64,000 bases of DNA from JAKAQB01 sp027320105 (GCA_027320105.1 DAHVMA010000099.1:4258-68257), one strand, 5' to 3'; shown: positions 35,344-44,388, counted from the first letter of the stretch. Numbers and translations are program-made. The notes: generated from the letters alone by a model not told the origin.

Positions 35344-36660
35344 GTGAAGTACATGTCATGCAAGCCGACGAGGCGGGACCGGAGGAGGAGCACGAGGAGG
35401 GGGGTGGTCTTCGCCGCCGGCACCGCGGCCATAGTCCTCACCGCCGGCGCATGCGGCAGCTCCTCGGCCGCCACCCCGCCGGCGAGCTCCCAGGTGCCGG
35501 CCAGCGCGAAGCAGACCATCGTGTTCGCCACGGATGGGCTCGGATCGGAGGGAAAGGCGACCGACGCAGCGGTCGCTGCCTTCGAGAAGGCCAACCCCAA
35601 CATCCATGTCCAGGTCCTCGCGTTGTCGCCGACGTCCAACGTGGCGCTCAACCAGCTGGACCAACGCTTCATCTCGGGGTCCTCGACGCCGGACGTGATC
35701 TACCTCGATGTGATCAGACCGGTGCAGTTCGCTCAGTCCGGGTGGCTGGCGAACCTCAACAAGTTCCACGTCCCGACGAGTACGTTCTTCCCGGCCCAGA
35801 TGGCAACCGGCGAGTACAAAGGTGGTGTGTACGCCGTCCCGTGGTTCATAAACGCCGAGGGCGTCTACTACAGAACGGACCTCGTGAAGACGCCCCCGAA
35901 GACCCCCGCTCAGCTGGTGGCGGACGCCCGGAGCCTCCTCGCTACCCATCCCTCCTTGAAGGAAGGCTTCGCGTTCGAGGGAGCGGAGTACGAGGGTGCC
36001 GTGACCGCTTTCCAGAGCATGGGCGGGAACATAGCAAGCTCGACGTTGAGCAACATCAACAACTCGTCCAACCTGGCCACACTCACGTTCATGTACGACG
36101 CCATACACAAGTACCACATCTCTCCCTCGGCGGTGACGACGTGGGAGGAGTCGAACGTCCAGAATGCATGGCTGTCAGGGCAGACACCATTTGCCCTCAA
36201 CTGGCCGTACTTGTTCCAACTGTCCGAGGCGGCTGGATCGCCGGTGGCGGGCAAGACGGGGTGGATCCCATTCCCGAGCGCGACGGGCAAGCCGCAGGCG
36301 TCGCTGGGAGGGGCGGACCTGGCCATCAATGCGAAGAGCACCCATCAGGCGGCGGCGTGGAAGTTCATCCAGTACCTCACCAGCATCCCGGCACAGGTGA
36401 CCAGAGCCATAAACGCGGGCGATCCTCCGTCCGTGAAGGCGGCCTACACCGCCCATCTCTACAGCGTCGCCCCGTACTACCGCCAGGAGCAGGCGGTGTA
36501 CGCCGCTGCCGTCCCGCGGCCGATCACGCCGGTGTACTCGAACATCTCCACGGACATCCAGACGATGATCTCGTCTGTCCTGGCGGGTCAGGAGTCACCA
36601 GCGGCAGCGCTCAAGTCCACGGCACCGCAAGTCGCCCAGCTCCAAGCCACGGTGCGGTAA
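35344..36660 (+). CDS. ABC sugar transporter, substrate-binding lipoprotein (family 1)
   Basis: 438 residues. A basic N-terminus (TRRDRRRSTRR) and hydrophobic stretch lead to the lipobox LTAGAC with the lipidated cysteine at 37. The mature part starts KQTIVFATDGLGSEGKATDA and has AAFEKANPNIHVQVLALSP and DVIYLDVIRPVQFAQSGWL, as in trehalose/maltose-type binding proteins (ThuE/LpqY-like). GTG at 35344 with AGGAGG 7 nt upstream. It lies 157 nt after the LacI-glycosidase gene and starts the transporter block. Confidence 0.93.
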   Translation: MKYMSCKPTRRDRRRSTRRGVVFAAGTAAIVLTAGACGSSSAATPPASSQVPASAKQTIVFATDGLGSEGKATDAAVAAFEKANPNIHVQVLALSPTSNVALNQLDQRFISGSSTPDVIYLDVIRPVQFAQSGWLANLNKFHVPTSTFFPAQMATGEYKGGVYAVPWFINAEGVYYRTDLVKTPPKTPAQLVADARSLLATHPSLKEGFAFEGAEYEGAVTAFQSMGGNIASSTLSNINNSSNLATLTFMYDAIHKYHISPSAVTTWEESNVQNAWLSGQTPFALNWPYLFQLSEAAGSPVAGKTGWIPFPSATGKPQASLGGADLAINAKSTHQAAAWKFIQYLTSIPAQVTRAINAGDPPSVKAAYTAHLYSVAPYYRQEQAVYAAAVPRPITPVYSNISTDIQTMISSVLAGQESPAAALKSTAPQVAQLQATVR

Positions 36661-36675
36661 CGGAGCCGACCGGGC

Positions 36676-37659
36676 ATGAGACAGGTCCAAACGCCCCCGG
36701 TTCCCCATGCGCAGGGGGAACCGGGGCCTGACCGCCCCGAGCCGCCGTCGCGGGCGGCTCGGGGGGCGGGGCAAGGACTGCGTAGGAGCGACCGGCGCTT
36801 CGGCTACTGGGCCATTGCCCCGGCGGTCGTGCTGCTCCTCGCCATCACCGCGTTCCCCCTGCTCTACAACCTCTGGGACTCCTTCCATCACGTCGATTAC
36901 CTGAACCCCTCCACCCTCGGGAAGTTCGCCGGGCTCGGCAACTACAAGGCGCTGGTCACCAACAACCTGTTCGTGCCGTCGCTCGAACGGACCCTCGGGT
37001 TCACCGCCGTGTCGGTGGTGGTGGAACTGGTGATCGGAATGGCGCTGGCTCTCGCCTTGAACCAGCGCTTCCGGGGGCGCGGCCTCGTGCGGGCGGCCGT
37101 GTTCATCCCCTGGGCCGTGCCGACGGTGGTCTCGGGAATGCTCTGGAAGTCGATGTTCGACCCGCAGACAGGTTTCGTCAACTACATACTGACCGTGCTC
37201 CACCTCCCCCTCGCCCACGCGACGTGGCTGGACGGGACGTACACCGGATGGGCTGCGATCTTGATCGCCGACGCATGGCGCAACACGCCGTTCATGGCGA
37301 TCCTGTTGCTGGCGGGCCTCCAAGTGATCCCTGCTGAGCTCTACGAGGCGGCACGCCTCGACGGGGCAAGCGTGTGGAAGGCCTTCCGCCATGTGACGCT
37401 TCCCATGCTCAAGCCCGCCCTCATGGTGGCGCTCATATTTCGGACGCTCTCCTCGTTCCTGATATTCGATGTCATCTCCGCGATGACGTCGGGAGGTCCC
37501 GGGACATCCACTCAGGCCCTCGCTTACCTGAACTGGCAGGCGATCATCCAGGACAGCAATTTTGGCTTTGCCGCCGCGATCTCCGTCGCACTGATGATCA
37601 TGACCCTGATCATTGCTGCCGGCTACCTGCGGATCTTCCGGCCGGACTACACGAGATGA
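36676..37659 (+). CDS. ABC sugar transporter permease (MalF/ThuF-like)
   Basis: 327 residues, six predicted membrane helices after a basic, proline-rich cytoplasmic N-terminus. The EAA loop that contacts the ATPase is YEAARLDGASVWKAFRHVTL followed by PMLKP near residue 225. It begins 15 nt after the binding protein and clearly belongs to the same operon. Confidence 0.93.
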   Translation: MRQVQTPPVPHAQGEPGPDRPEPPSRAARGAGQGLRRSDRRFGYWAIAPAVVLLLAITAFPLLYNLWDSFHHVDYLNPSTLGKFAGLGNYKALVTNNLFVPSLERTLGFTAVSVVVELVIGMALALALNQRFRGRGLVRAAVFIPWAVPTVVSGMLWKSMFDPQTGFVNYILTVLHLPLAHATWLDGTYTGWAAILIADAWRNTPFMAILLLAGLQVIPAELYEAARLDGASVWKAFRHVTLPMLKPALMVALIFRTLSSFLIFDVISAMTSGGPGTSTQALAYLNWQAIIQDSNFGFAAAISVALMIMTLIIAAGYLRIFRPDYTR

Positions 37660-37708
37660 CGGAGGGCCGGCGGGGCGCTCTCACGAAAGAGCGGAAGGAG
37701 CAGCAGCG

Positions 37709-38626
37709 GTGACGGTGAGCACGATGGCAGCGAGCGGACGATCCCGGGCGGGCGCTTCGGTATCGGTCCGGCGGAGGCCCCCGTGGGCGCGCCGGGCGCG
37801 CAAGGGCGCCCGCCGCGCGGCCTTCTATGCCCTTCTGGGCGTGTTCGTGGTGGTCAGCTTGTTCCCCTTCTACTGGATCGTGGTCACGTCGCTCAAGACG
37901 AATGCGGAGATCAGCCGGGGGACAACGAGCCTGCTGCCGTCCCATGTGACGTGGGCAAATTATGTGACGGACTTCACCAAAGAGGACTTCCTCCGCCCGC
38001 TGCTCAACAGTTTGATAGTGGCGTCAGCCACCACGGCCATCACGGTGGTGGTGGCATCCCTCGCGGGGTACGCACTGGCGCGTACCGCGATGCGGGGCAA
38101 GACCATGTTCCAGGGTTTCTTCCTGGTGGCCGGGTTCTTTCCCGTCATTGCGATGGTAGGCCCGCTGTTCATTGTCTATCGTGACCTCAACCTGCTCAAC
38201 AACCTCGTGGGCCTGGCCTTCGCCTACCTCATCTACTCTATCCCGTTGGCGACATGGTTCCTTGCCAATTTCTTCTCGCAGATGCCGCGGGAGCTCGAGG
38301 AGGCGGCGACCGTTGACGGCGCGTCCCGGCTGCGAGCCCTCCGAAGCGTGATCGCACCAATTGCCGTCCCGGGCATCTTCACGATCGCGATCCTGTCGTT
38401 CATATTCTGCTGGAACGACTATCTCATAGCGGTGAGCTTCGTGACCAACCCGGGAACGTTTACTGCGCCGCTCGCCATCATCGGTCTCGGGGAGAGCCAG
38501 TACCAGACGTTCTACAACCTGATCGACGCTGCCGTGGTGATCGTGACGCTGCCCATAGCGCTCATCGTGATCCTGGCCCAGCGGCGCATCATCTCTGGCC
38601 TCACGGCCGGCGCGGTGAAGTCTTGA
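37709..38626 (+). CDS. ABC sugar transporter permease (MalG/ThuG-like)
   Basis: 305 residues, six predicted helices. The N-terminal FPFYWIVVTSLKTNAEI, the LVGLAFAYLIYSIPLATWFL helix and the EAA loop ELEEAATVDGASRLRALRSV followed by IAPIAVPG are typical of the second permease of carbohydrate importers. GTG at 37709 has AAGGAG at 37695-37700. Pairs with the upstream permease. Confidence 0.93.
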   Translation: MTVSTMAASGRSRAGASVSVRRRPPWARRARKGARRAAFYALLGVFVVVSLFPFYWIVVTSLKTNAEISRGTTSLLPSHVTWANYVTDFTKEDFLRPLLNSLIVASATTAITVVVASLAGYALARTAMRGKTMFQGFFLVAGFFPVIAMVGPLFIVYRDLNLLNNLVGLAFAYLIYSIPLATWFLANFFSQMPRELEEAATVDGASRLRALRSVIAPIAVPGIFTIAILSFIFCWNDYLIAVSFVTNPGTFTAPLAIIGLGESQYQTFYNLIDAAVVIVTLPIALIVILAQRRIISGLTAGAVKS

Positions 38627-38780
38627 GAGGCGGGCTGGTGAGGCGCGGTACCCATGTCGCCAGCACCGCTCCGGCGGTGTGGAGGGATGCGGGGAGCCCG
38701 GCGGCGCCTGGCGGCGCTCGCCGGCAGGGGGCTCGAGTCGCTGCGAGAGGGCGAGCACCAGGACCAGGAAAGGACCGTTG

Positions 38781-39950
38781 ATGGCGAACATCGAGCTGGA
38801 AGGGGTGTCCAAGGTCTACCCCAATGGGTTCCTCGCGGTGGAGGAGATCGACCTCCACGTCGCGGACAGCGAGTTCATGGTGCTGGTCGGCCCTTCGGGC
38901 TGCGGGAAGACCACGCTGCTTCGGATGGTTGCCGGTCTCGAGGAGATAACCGGCGGGACGTTGCGCATAGGCGGCAAGGTGGTCAACGACCTGGGGCCGA
39001 AGGAGCGCGACATAGCGATGGTGTTCCAGAACTATGCGCTCTATCCCCACATGACGGTTGGCGAGAACATCGGGTTCGCGCTGAAGTTGCGGAAGATGCC
39101 CAAGGGCGAGATCGATAGAAGGGTGAAGGAGGCGGCCTCGGTCCTCGGTCTGACCGAGTGGGTCGATCGGAAGCCTGGACAGCTGTCTGGAGGCCAACGT
39201 CAGAGAGTGGCGATGGGCCGCGCCATCGTGCGGGAGCCGTCGGTCTTCCTCATGGATGAGCCGCTCTCCAATCTCGATGCGAAGCTGAGAGTGCAGATGC
39301 GAGCCGAGGTCAGCCGCATCCAGCGTCGCCTGGCGGTCGCCACGCTCTATGTCACCCATGACCAGGTGGAGGCGATGACGATGGGGGACCGGGTGGCGGT
39401 GCTGCGCTCCGGGGTGCTGCAGCAGTGCGCCGACCCGCAGGCTCTCTACGATCGCCCCGCCAACATCTTCGTGGCTGCGTTCATCGGCTCGCCCGCGATG
39501 AACCTCTACGAGGCCGTGCTGGCGCCGGGAGCCACCTCGCTCCAGCTCGGCTCCCAGATCATCGAGCTTCCCGACGCGGTGAGGGTCGCGCACCCGGCGA
39601 TCGTCGAGAAGGCCGGCCAGAAGGTGGTCGTCGGGCTCCGGCCCGAGCACCTGCCGGCGGAGGGTCCGGGCGGGGGGGTGGTGATCGAAGGCGATGTCGA
39701 CCTGGTCGAGGCGCTCGGCAGCGAGCTGCTCGTCCACTTCTCCATCGACGCTACGCGGGTCATTGCGGAGGGCGCCCACGACGAGGACGAGCAGTTGGCC
39801 CTCGGTGGTGAGGGCGTCGCCCGGGTCGATCCCCGCTCGCCGATCAAGCCGGGCAAGCGGGGCCGGTTTGCCGTCGACGTCGAGCGGATGCAGTTCTTCG
39901 ACCCGGAGAGTGGCGCCGCGATCTGGGATGGTGCGGTTCTCTCGGGGTGA
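38781..39950 (+). CDS. ABC sugar transporter ATPase (MsmK/UgpC/MalK type)
   Basis: 389 residues. Walker A GPSGCGKTT, Q-loop FQNYALYPHMTVGENI, signature LSGGQRQRVAMGRAI, Walker B VFLMDEPLSNLDA, switch histidine YVTHDQVEAMTMGD, and a C-terminal TOBE/MalK regulatory domain (VVVGLRPEHLP). Many importers of this class borrow an ATPase encoded elsewhere; here it is part of the cluster, 154 nt after the second permease. The ATG at 38781 is preceded by AAAGGA; the in-frame upstream reading is non-coding in style. Confidence 0.94.
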   Translation: MANIELEGVSKVYPNGFLAVEEIDLHVADSEFMVLVGPSGCGKTTLLRMVAGLEEITGGTLRIGGKVVNDLGPKERDIAMVFQNYALYPHMTVGENIGFALKLRKMPKGEIDRRVKEAASVLGLTEWVDRKPGQLSGGQRQRVAMGRAIVREPSVFLMDEPLSNLDAKLRVQMRAEVSRIQRRLAVATLYVTHDQVEAMTMGDRVAVLRSGVLQQCADPQALYDRPANIFVAAFIGSPAMNLYEAVLAPGATSLQLGSQIIELPDAVRVAHPAIVEKAGQKVVVGLRPEHLPAEGPGGGVVIEGDVDLVEALGSELLVHFSIDATRVIAEGAHDEDEQLALGGEGVARVDPRSPIKPGKRGRFAVDVERMQFFDPESGAAIWDGAVLSG

Positions 39951-40119
39951 CGCTCAGGTGGTGACAGCAATGACGCCGTTGTGGTGGCGGGAGTCGTGCA
40001 CACGCCTGCATCGATGCGGATGGAGGCGCCAGCATCCGGGAGCAGCCGTCGGCACCGGTGGTGGCCGGCGTATGCGGGAGGGCCGGCGAAGTCGGCGATG
40101 CGCCGGTCCGCGACGTGAA

Positions 40120-41775
40120 CTAGCGCCTCGCCCGCCGGCGGTGGTCCTCCATCCGCTTGCGGATCAGCTCCCGGCGAGCCTGGAGCTCCCGGTATGTCAG
40201 GTGCTCGACGTCCGAGCTGACGCCCACCGCCGCCCGCACGCCCTCCAAGTCCACCGGGTTGGCCCGCGGGTCGACCCCGATGTCGCCGGCGATGCGCTCG
40301 CCGTAGCGCATGGTGAAGTACGCCGCGATCCGGGTGATCTCCACGAAGAGGTCGACGTCGGGCGCCAGCGTCGCCAGCGCCCCGTCGATGAACAGCAGGT
40401 CCTTCACGAAGAGCATGAGGACCTTGGGGAACCGGGCACCGTACTCGAGCAGCCGCTTGGTGACTTCCCGGACCTCGCCCAGCAGCTCCTCCGGTGCCAT
40501 TGTCGTCGGGTCCTTGGGCGCCTGGTCGAGCCCCAGGTCGCGCATGACGGCGTCCAGGTCGGCGTCAGGCGGGAGGGCGCCGAGATCCCGGAGGGCGGCG
40601 AGCTGCATCCCGGGGTCGTTGATGCTCCCGCCCATGAGCATGCGCAGGAAGGCGAGTCGCCGCGATTCATCGAGGCGGCCGGTGATGCCGTAGTCCAGCA
40701 GGGCGACACGCCCGTCGCGCTGCACGAACAGGTTGCCGCCGTGGAGGTCACCGTGGAACACGCCGAAGAGCACCGCCCCCTCGAGGAAGGAGATGATGAG
40801 GGCCCGCACAACGGCCTCCGTGTCGATGCCCGCGGCTCGCATGCCGGCCACGTCGTCGAAGCCGAAGCCCTCCAGGCACTCCATCACCAGCACCCGCCGG
40901 GTGACGAGCTCGGGGTGAGGCCGGGGGACGACCACCGCCCGCTGGTTGGTCTCCGCCAGCACGTGAGCGACGTCGAGCATGTTGTCGGCCTCGAGGCGGA
41001 AGTCGAGCTCCTCGGTGATCGTCTCGGCGAACAGCTCGATCAGAGCCGGGGGGTTGGCCAGGGCCGCGACCGGGATTCGCCCGATCAGGGCGGGTGCTAT
41101 CCAGCTCATGGCCTCGAGGTCTCGGCGCACGACGCTGGCGACCTCGCGGCGCTGCACCTTCACCACGACGCGCTCGCCGGTGAGCAGCGTGGCGGCATGG
41201 ACCTGGGCGATGCTGGCTGCCGCCACCGGCTCTCGATCGAAGCTCGAGAAGACCTCCTCGAGGGGCCGACCGAGATCCTCCTCCACCACGGCGCGCACGT
41301 CCTCGAACGCCTCGGGCGGCACTCGGTCGCGCAGCAACTTGAACTCGCTGACCAGCTCGCCTGGAAACAGGCCTTCGCCCGAGGAGATGATCTGGCCCAA
41401 CTTGATGTAGGTCGGCCCCAGCCGCTCGAAGGCTCGCCGCAACCGACGGGAGACGCCGGCCCGGGACAGCTCCGGGCGGCCGTGACGGCGGGCGGCCCGC
41501 CGTTCGACCAGGCGCCACAGGGCGAGGGCGGTCCCGAGCTCGGCGCCGGTGCGCAGCACCCGGCGCGCGGGTGGGACTGTGCGACGCCTGAGCAGCTTGG
41601 GGACCTGCGCGGCGACCTGTCGCCGCAGGGCGTCACCCCCGACCCGCCAGCGCAGCTCGCCGGGCACGACCAGCCAGGGGGGATCGTCGCTGAACGCGCC
41701 CTGTGCCAGGTCCGCGGGCGGGCTGGCCGGGCCCGGCGCCCGTGGCATGCCTTCGTCGTCGGGCGCAGTGCTCAC
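40120..41775 (-). CDS. AarF/UbiB/ABC1 family protein kinase-like protein
   Basis: 551 residues. The ABC1-specific KxGQ motif is in YIKLGQIISS, followed by EFKLLRDRVPPEAF, the AAASIAQVHAATL alanine-rich loop, VVVKVQRREV (lysine), the catalytic loop VFHGDLHGGNLFV and LLDYGITGRL (metal aspartate). Family members in bacteria are tied to isoprenoid quinone synthesis, but actinobacterial ones with menaquinone have undefined roles. The GTG at 41775 lies 6 nt after a TAGGTT box. The C-terminus lacks evident membrane helices. Confidence 0.9.
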   Translation of the reverse strand: MSTAPDDEGMPRAPGPASPPADLAQGAFSDDPPWLVVPGELRWRVGGDALRRQVAAQVPKLLRRRTVPPARRVLRTGAELGTALALWRLVERRAARRHGRPELSRAGVSRRLRRAFERLGPTYIKLGQIISSGEGLFPGELVSEFKLLRDRVPPEAFEDVRAVVEEDLGRPLEEVFSSFDREPVAAASIAQVHAATLLTGERVVVKVQRREVASVVRRDLEAMSWIAPALIGRIPVAALANPPALIELFAETITEELDFRLEADNMLDVAHVLAETNQRAVVVPRPHPELVTRRVLVMECLEGFGFDDVAGMRAAGIDTEAVVRALIISFLEGAVLFGVFHGDLHGGNLFVQRDGRVALLDYGITGRLDESRRLAFLRMLMGGSINDPGMQLAALRDLGALPPDADLDAVMRDLGLDQAPKDPTTMAPEELLGEVREVTKRLLEYGARFPKVLMLFVKDLLFIDGALATLAPDVDLFVEITRIAAYFTMRYGERIAGDIGVDPRANPVDLEGVRAAVGVSSDVEHLTYRELQARRELIRKRMEDHRRRARR

Positions 41776-41781
41776 CCTGCG

Positions 41782-41787
41782 AACCTA
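41782..41787 (-). promoter_or_regulatory. -10 box of the AarF-like gene
   Basis: TAGGTT on the minus strand, separated by 6 nt from the GTG start at 41775; leaderless layout. Confidence 0.55.
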
Positions 41788-41837
41788 GGCCACCCGGGTG
41801 TTCTCGCCGCGGCAGGTCCTCACGCTGTCGTGTCGAT

Positions 41838-41871
41838 GCTGCTGTGTCGCCGGCGCTGCTGTGTCGCCGGC
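41838..41871. repeat. 17-bp perfect tandem duplication
   Basis: Two adjacent exact copies of GCTGCTGTGTCGCCGGC (41838-41854, 41855-41871) in the divergent region between the AarF-like gene and bcp. Confidence 0.85.
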
Positions 41872-41886
41872 CGGTTGTCGTGCCTC

Positions 41887-41892
41887 TACCCT
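41887..41892 (+). promoter_or_regulatory. -10 box of bcp
   Basis: TACCCT, 6 nt before the ATG at 41899; the GGAGGG between them touches the ATG and is too close to act as a ribosome site. Confidence 0.5.
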
Positions 41893-41898
41893 GGAGGG

Positions 41899-42366
41899 AT
41901 GGCCACACGACTGCAGCCGGGCGACCCGGCACCCGCCTTCCGCCTGGCCGACCAGCACGGCAACGAGGTGGGGTCAGCCGAGCTGCGCGCTGGCGGACCG
42001 CTGTTCGTCTACTTCTATCCCAAGGCGGACACCCCAGGGTGCACCGCCCAGGCGTGCGGCCTGCGCGACGCCCTCCCCGACATCGCCGGCGGCGTTGCCG
42101 TGGTGGGCATCAGCCCCGACCCGCCGGCCCGCCAGGCCAGGTTCGACCAGAAGTACTCGCTCGGGTTCCCGCTGCTGTCCGACGCCGACCATGCCGTCGC
42201 CGATGCCTACGGCGTATGGGTCGAGAGGTCCATGTACGGCAGGAAGTACATGGGGATCGAACGCTCGGCGTTCCTCGTCGGCGAGGACGGCGCCCTCCGA
42301 GAGGTGTGGTACAAGATCTCACCCAAGGAGACGCCTCAGCGCCTGCTTGCGGCGCTGGCCGGCTGA
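41899..42366 (+). CDS. bcp: thiol peroxidase, Bcp-type peroxiredoxin
   Basis: 155 residues, thioredoxin fold. It reduces hydroperoxides. The peroxidatic cysteine is in FYPKADTPGCTAQACGLRD, with a second cysteine five residues on, giving the C-x4-C pattern of atypical 2-Cys Bcp proteins. VVGISPDPPARQARFDQKY and SMYGRKYMGIERSAFLV complete the family signature. Single gene; the following 196 nt hold no gene. Confidence 0.94.
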   Translation: MATRLQPGDPAPAFRLADQHGNEVGSAELRAGGPLFVYFYPKADTPGCTAQACGLRDALPDIAGGVAVVGISPDPPARQARFDQKYSLGFPLLSDADHAVADAYGVWVERSMYGRKYMGIERSAFLVGEDGALREVWYKISPKETPQRLLAALAG

Positions 42367-42562
42367 CCTGCTCGCTGCGCCCAGGTTCCCCGCAAGCCCC
42401 TGCCGCGGGACGGTCCTTCCTCTCTGGCACCTCCCGGCTCGAGGGACTGGCCCTGCGGGACTGCTCGCGAGAGCCGGTCACCGGGTGGCGTGGCCCAGTC
42501 CCGGCCAGCGCCGCGCCCACCAGCCCAGTGGGAGCCCTCCAGCCTTGGGGCTGGGGTGGCCA

Positions 42563-43495
42563 TCATCCGCCCGTGTCGTTCCGGATGGGAAGCACGGGCA
42601 GCGGTGCTGTGACATCGACTCGTGCCAGCGGCAGGGTGGGGTCCAGCCCTGTCGCGCCACGAGCGAGCTCTCGGCGGGCGGGCTGTAGGGCCGGCGCCGG
42701 CGCGTCGGAAGCACCCTCCGCCAGGACGCTCGCGCCGACCTGGGTGACGATGGCTGCCACCACCGCCGCCGCGAATGCGAGCAGCACGTGTCCGGTCGGC
42801 AACACCGACGCGAGCGCCAGCAGGGCCGTGACGCTCGGGAACGACCCGCGGGCGACCGCCCTCAGGAAGGTCGAAGCGGCGCCGCTGCCCTCCGAGCGGG
42901 ACGTCAGGAAGCCCATCACCACCGTGATCACCGGGAAGGCGCTGACCAGGCCGGACAGCCGCGGGCCGACCACCCCGGCCGCATGACCGATCAGAACGGT
43001 GAAGGTGGCAGCGAGCACGAGCCGGAGGACCAGGTCCGAGCCGGTCGGCAGCGCCGACCGCGTCCGCGCCGTGTCCGGAGGTGCTGCTGCTGCCGGAACC
43101 GCCGGCCACCGCCGCAACGCCAGGATCAGGCATACCAGCCCGCCGCCGGCGGCGAGCACAGCCGGCAGCGGGGGCGCCACGCTGAGCCCGGTCACGAGCC
43201 CGCCGAAAGCAACCAACCCCGCCAGCAGGGCGGGACCTGTCCTCCTCCGGCGCAGCTCGACGGCCCACACGTAGAGCGCCAGGGTTTGGGGCACGACGCC
43301 GACCAGGCCCGCACCCGCCATCGCCACGGCGAACCGTGAGCCGTCCGTAAGGTCCACGAGCGCCAGGAGCGGCAGGCTGGTGATGGGGAGGCCGACGACG
43401 AGCCCACCGACACGCGGCCCCCACCGCCGCTGCGCGAGGGTGCCGACGACGATCAACGACGGCGCCAGGACCAGCTCGAGCAGCAGCACTTCCAT
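42563..43495 (-). CDS. membrane protein with two internally repeated halves
   Basis: About 310 residues with roughly nine hydrophobic segments. The two halves share a motif: GPRVGGLVVGLPITSLPLLA near residue 30 and GPRLSGLVSAFPVITVVMGF near 195, each preceded by a hydrophobic segment and followed by a helix of similar make-up. I do not recognise the family. The duplication and the divergent Lrp regulator suggest a small-molecule transporter, perhaps for an amino acid; that is inference. ATG at 43495 puts a membrane helix at the very N-terminus; the 16-residue extension to 43543 is unlikely. Confidence 0.6.
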   Translation of the reverse strand: MEVLLLELVLAPSLIVVGTLAQRRWGPRVGGLVVGLPITSLPLLALVDLTDGSRFAVAMAGAGLVGVVPQTLALYVWAVELRRRRTGPALLAGLVAFGGLVTGLSVAPPLPAVLAAGGGLVCLILALRRWPAVPAAAAPPDTARTRSALPTGSDLVLRLVLAATFTVLIGHAAGVVGPRLSGLVSAFPVITVVMGFLTSRSEGSGAASTFLRAVARGSFPSVTALLALASVLPTGHVLLAFAAAVVAAIVTQVGASVLAEGASDAPAPALQPARRELARGATGLDPTLPLARVDVTAPLPVLPIRNDTGG

Positions 43496-43562
43496 GACTT
43501 CAGCATCGGGCAACTTCGGCCGCGATCTTGGCGGTCTTCTCATCCCGTTGGCTGATTCTGTC

Positions 43563-43568
43563 TAGGAT
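43563..43568 (+). promoter_or_regulatory. -10 box upstream of the Lrp-family gene
   Basis: TAGGAT followed after 6 nt by GTG at 43575, which is not in frame with the regulator; the regulator starts 45 nt after the box. Confidence 0.45.
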
Positions 43569-43612
43569 TACGAGGTGTGCAGCCCCAACCGGCACGAGGA
43601 TCGTGGTGAGCC

Positions 43613-44062
43613 GTGGACGACATCGACCGTGAGCTCATCCGCCTGCTGGTGGACGACGCCCGCCTGAGCTACCAGCAGCTGGCACAGGCGGTGCACCTGA
43701 GCGCGAACAGCACCGCGGACCGGGTCCGGCGCTTGAGGGCGACGGGGGTCATCGCCGGGTACCATGCCGAGCTCGACCTCGCCCGGGTCGGGCGAGCTCT
43801 GTTCGCCCTGACCGACGTGAAGCTGAAGGAAGGGGTAGCCCGGGAACGCTTCGAGGAAGGCCTCGACGGCGTTCCCCAGGTCCTCGGGCTCATCCACACG
43901 ACCGGTGAGCACGACTACCAGCTTCGCATCGCGAGCAGCGGGACAGCCGACCTGGAGTCGGTCCTCGACACCCTGCGCAAGCTCGGGGCGGCCGAGCACC
44001 ATTCCCGCATCGTGCTCGCCGAACGGCGGTACAGCCCGACCAGGCTCCTAGGCGCCGGCTGA
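43613..44062 (+). CDS. Lrp/AsnC-family transcription regulator
   Basis: 149 residues. N-terminal helix-turn-helix (DDIDRELIRLLVDDARLSYQ, QLAQAVHLSANSTADRVRRL, RATGVIAGYHAELD) and C-terminal RAM ligand-binding domain (LIHTTGEHDYQLRIASSG). Such regulators sense amino acids and often control adjacent carriers. It is divergent from the duplicated membrane protein across 117 nt. The GTG at 43613 is chosen because it leads directly into the fold; the upstream region has a short ORF starting at the TAGGAT promoter. Confidence 0.9.
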   Translation: MDDIDRELIRLLVDDARLSYQQLAQAVHLSANSTADRVRRLRATGVIAGYHAELDLARVGRALFALTDVKLKEGVARERFEEGLDGVPQVLGLIHTTGEHDYQLRIASSGTADLESVLDTLRKLGAAEHHSRIVLAERRYSPTRLLGAG

Positions 44063-44070
44063 AGGCCGGC
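44054..44070 (+). terminator. GC-rich hairpin spanning the Lrp-family stop codon
   Basis: GCCGGC-TGAAG-GCCGGC, 6-bp stem with a 5-nt loop that holds the TGA stop, followed by a C-run rather than a T-run. It may stop transcription but could also be incidental in this GC-rich sequence. Confidence 0.3.
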
Positions 44071-44091
44071 CCCCCGGCTCTCGTGGTACGG

Positions 44092-44388
44092 CCCCCCGCA
44101 CCCCCCGCACCCCCCGCACGCCGGGTGAGCCGGCGTCCCGCCGGCAGCCTGGCTGGGCCGGCACCTCCGGCACCTCGCCGCCCGCTCCTGACGGCCCGGG
44201 GTGGGTCCAGGGCGGGCAAACCGCGCGCACCTGCGCGACCCGCGCGCGCAGGCGACGGTAACGCGCCGTGGGTGCGCGCGGGTGGCGTTACGGCGCGCGG
44301 TTGGCGCAGACGAGCGCGCCGGAGCCGGCGAGCCCCGCCACCGGGCGCCGGCGATCCCCGTCACCGGGCGCCGGCGAGCCCCGCTGCC
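44092..44388. repeat. repeat-rich intergenic region
   Basis: The 460-nt gap between the Lrp-family gene and the aldolase holds no gene. It contains three exact 9-bp units CCCCCCGCA (44092-44118), an alternating CG-rich stretch with inverted segments AACCGCGCGC/GCGCGCGGTT and GTAACGC/GCGTTAC (about 44218-44305), and three imperfect 22-23-bp tandem units of the type CGCCGGCGAGCCCCG (44324-44345, 44346-44368, 44369-44388). Near its right end TAGACT at 44473 may be the aldolase -10 box. Confidence 0.7.

Noticed and set aside
44092..44388. CRISPR-like array
   Set aside because: Units are too short, directly adjacent and without spacers; no cas gene is present.
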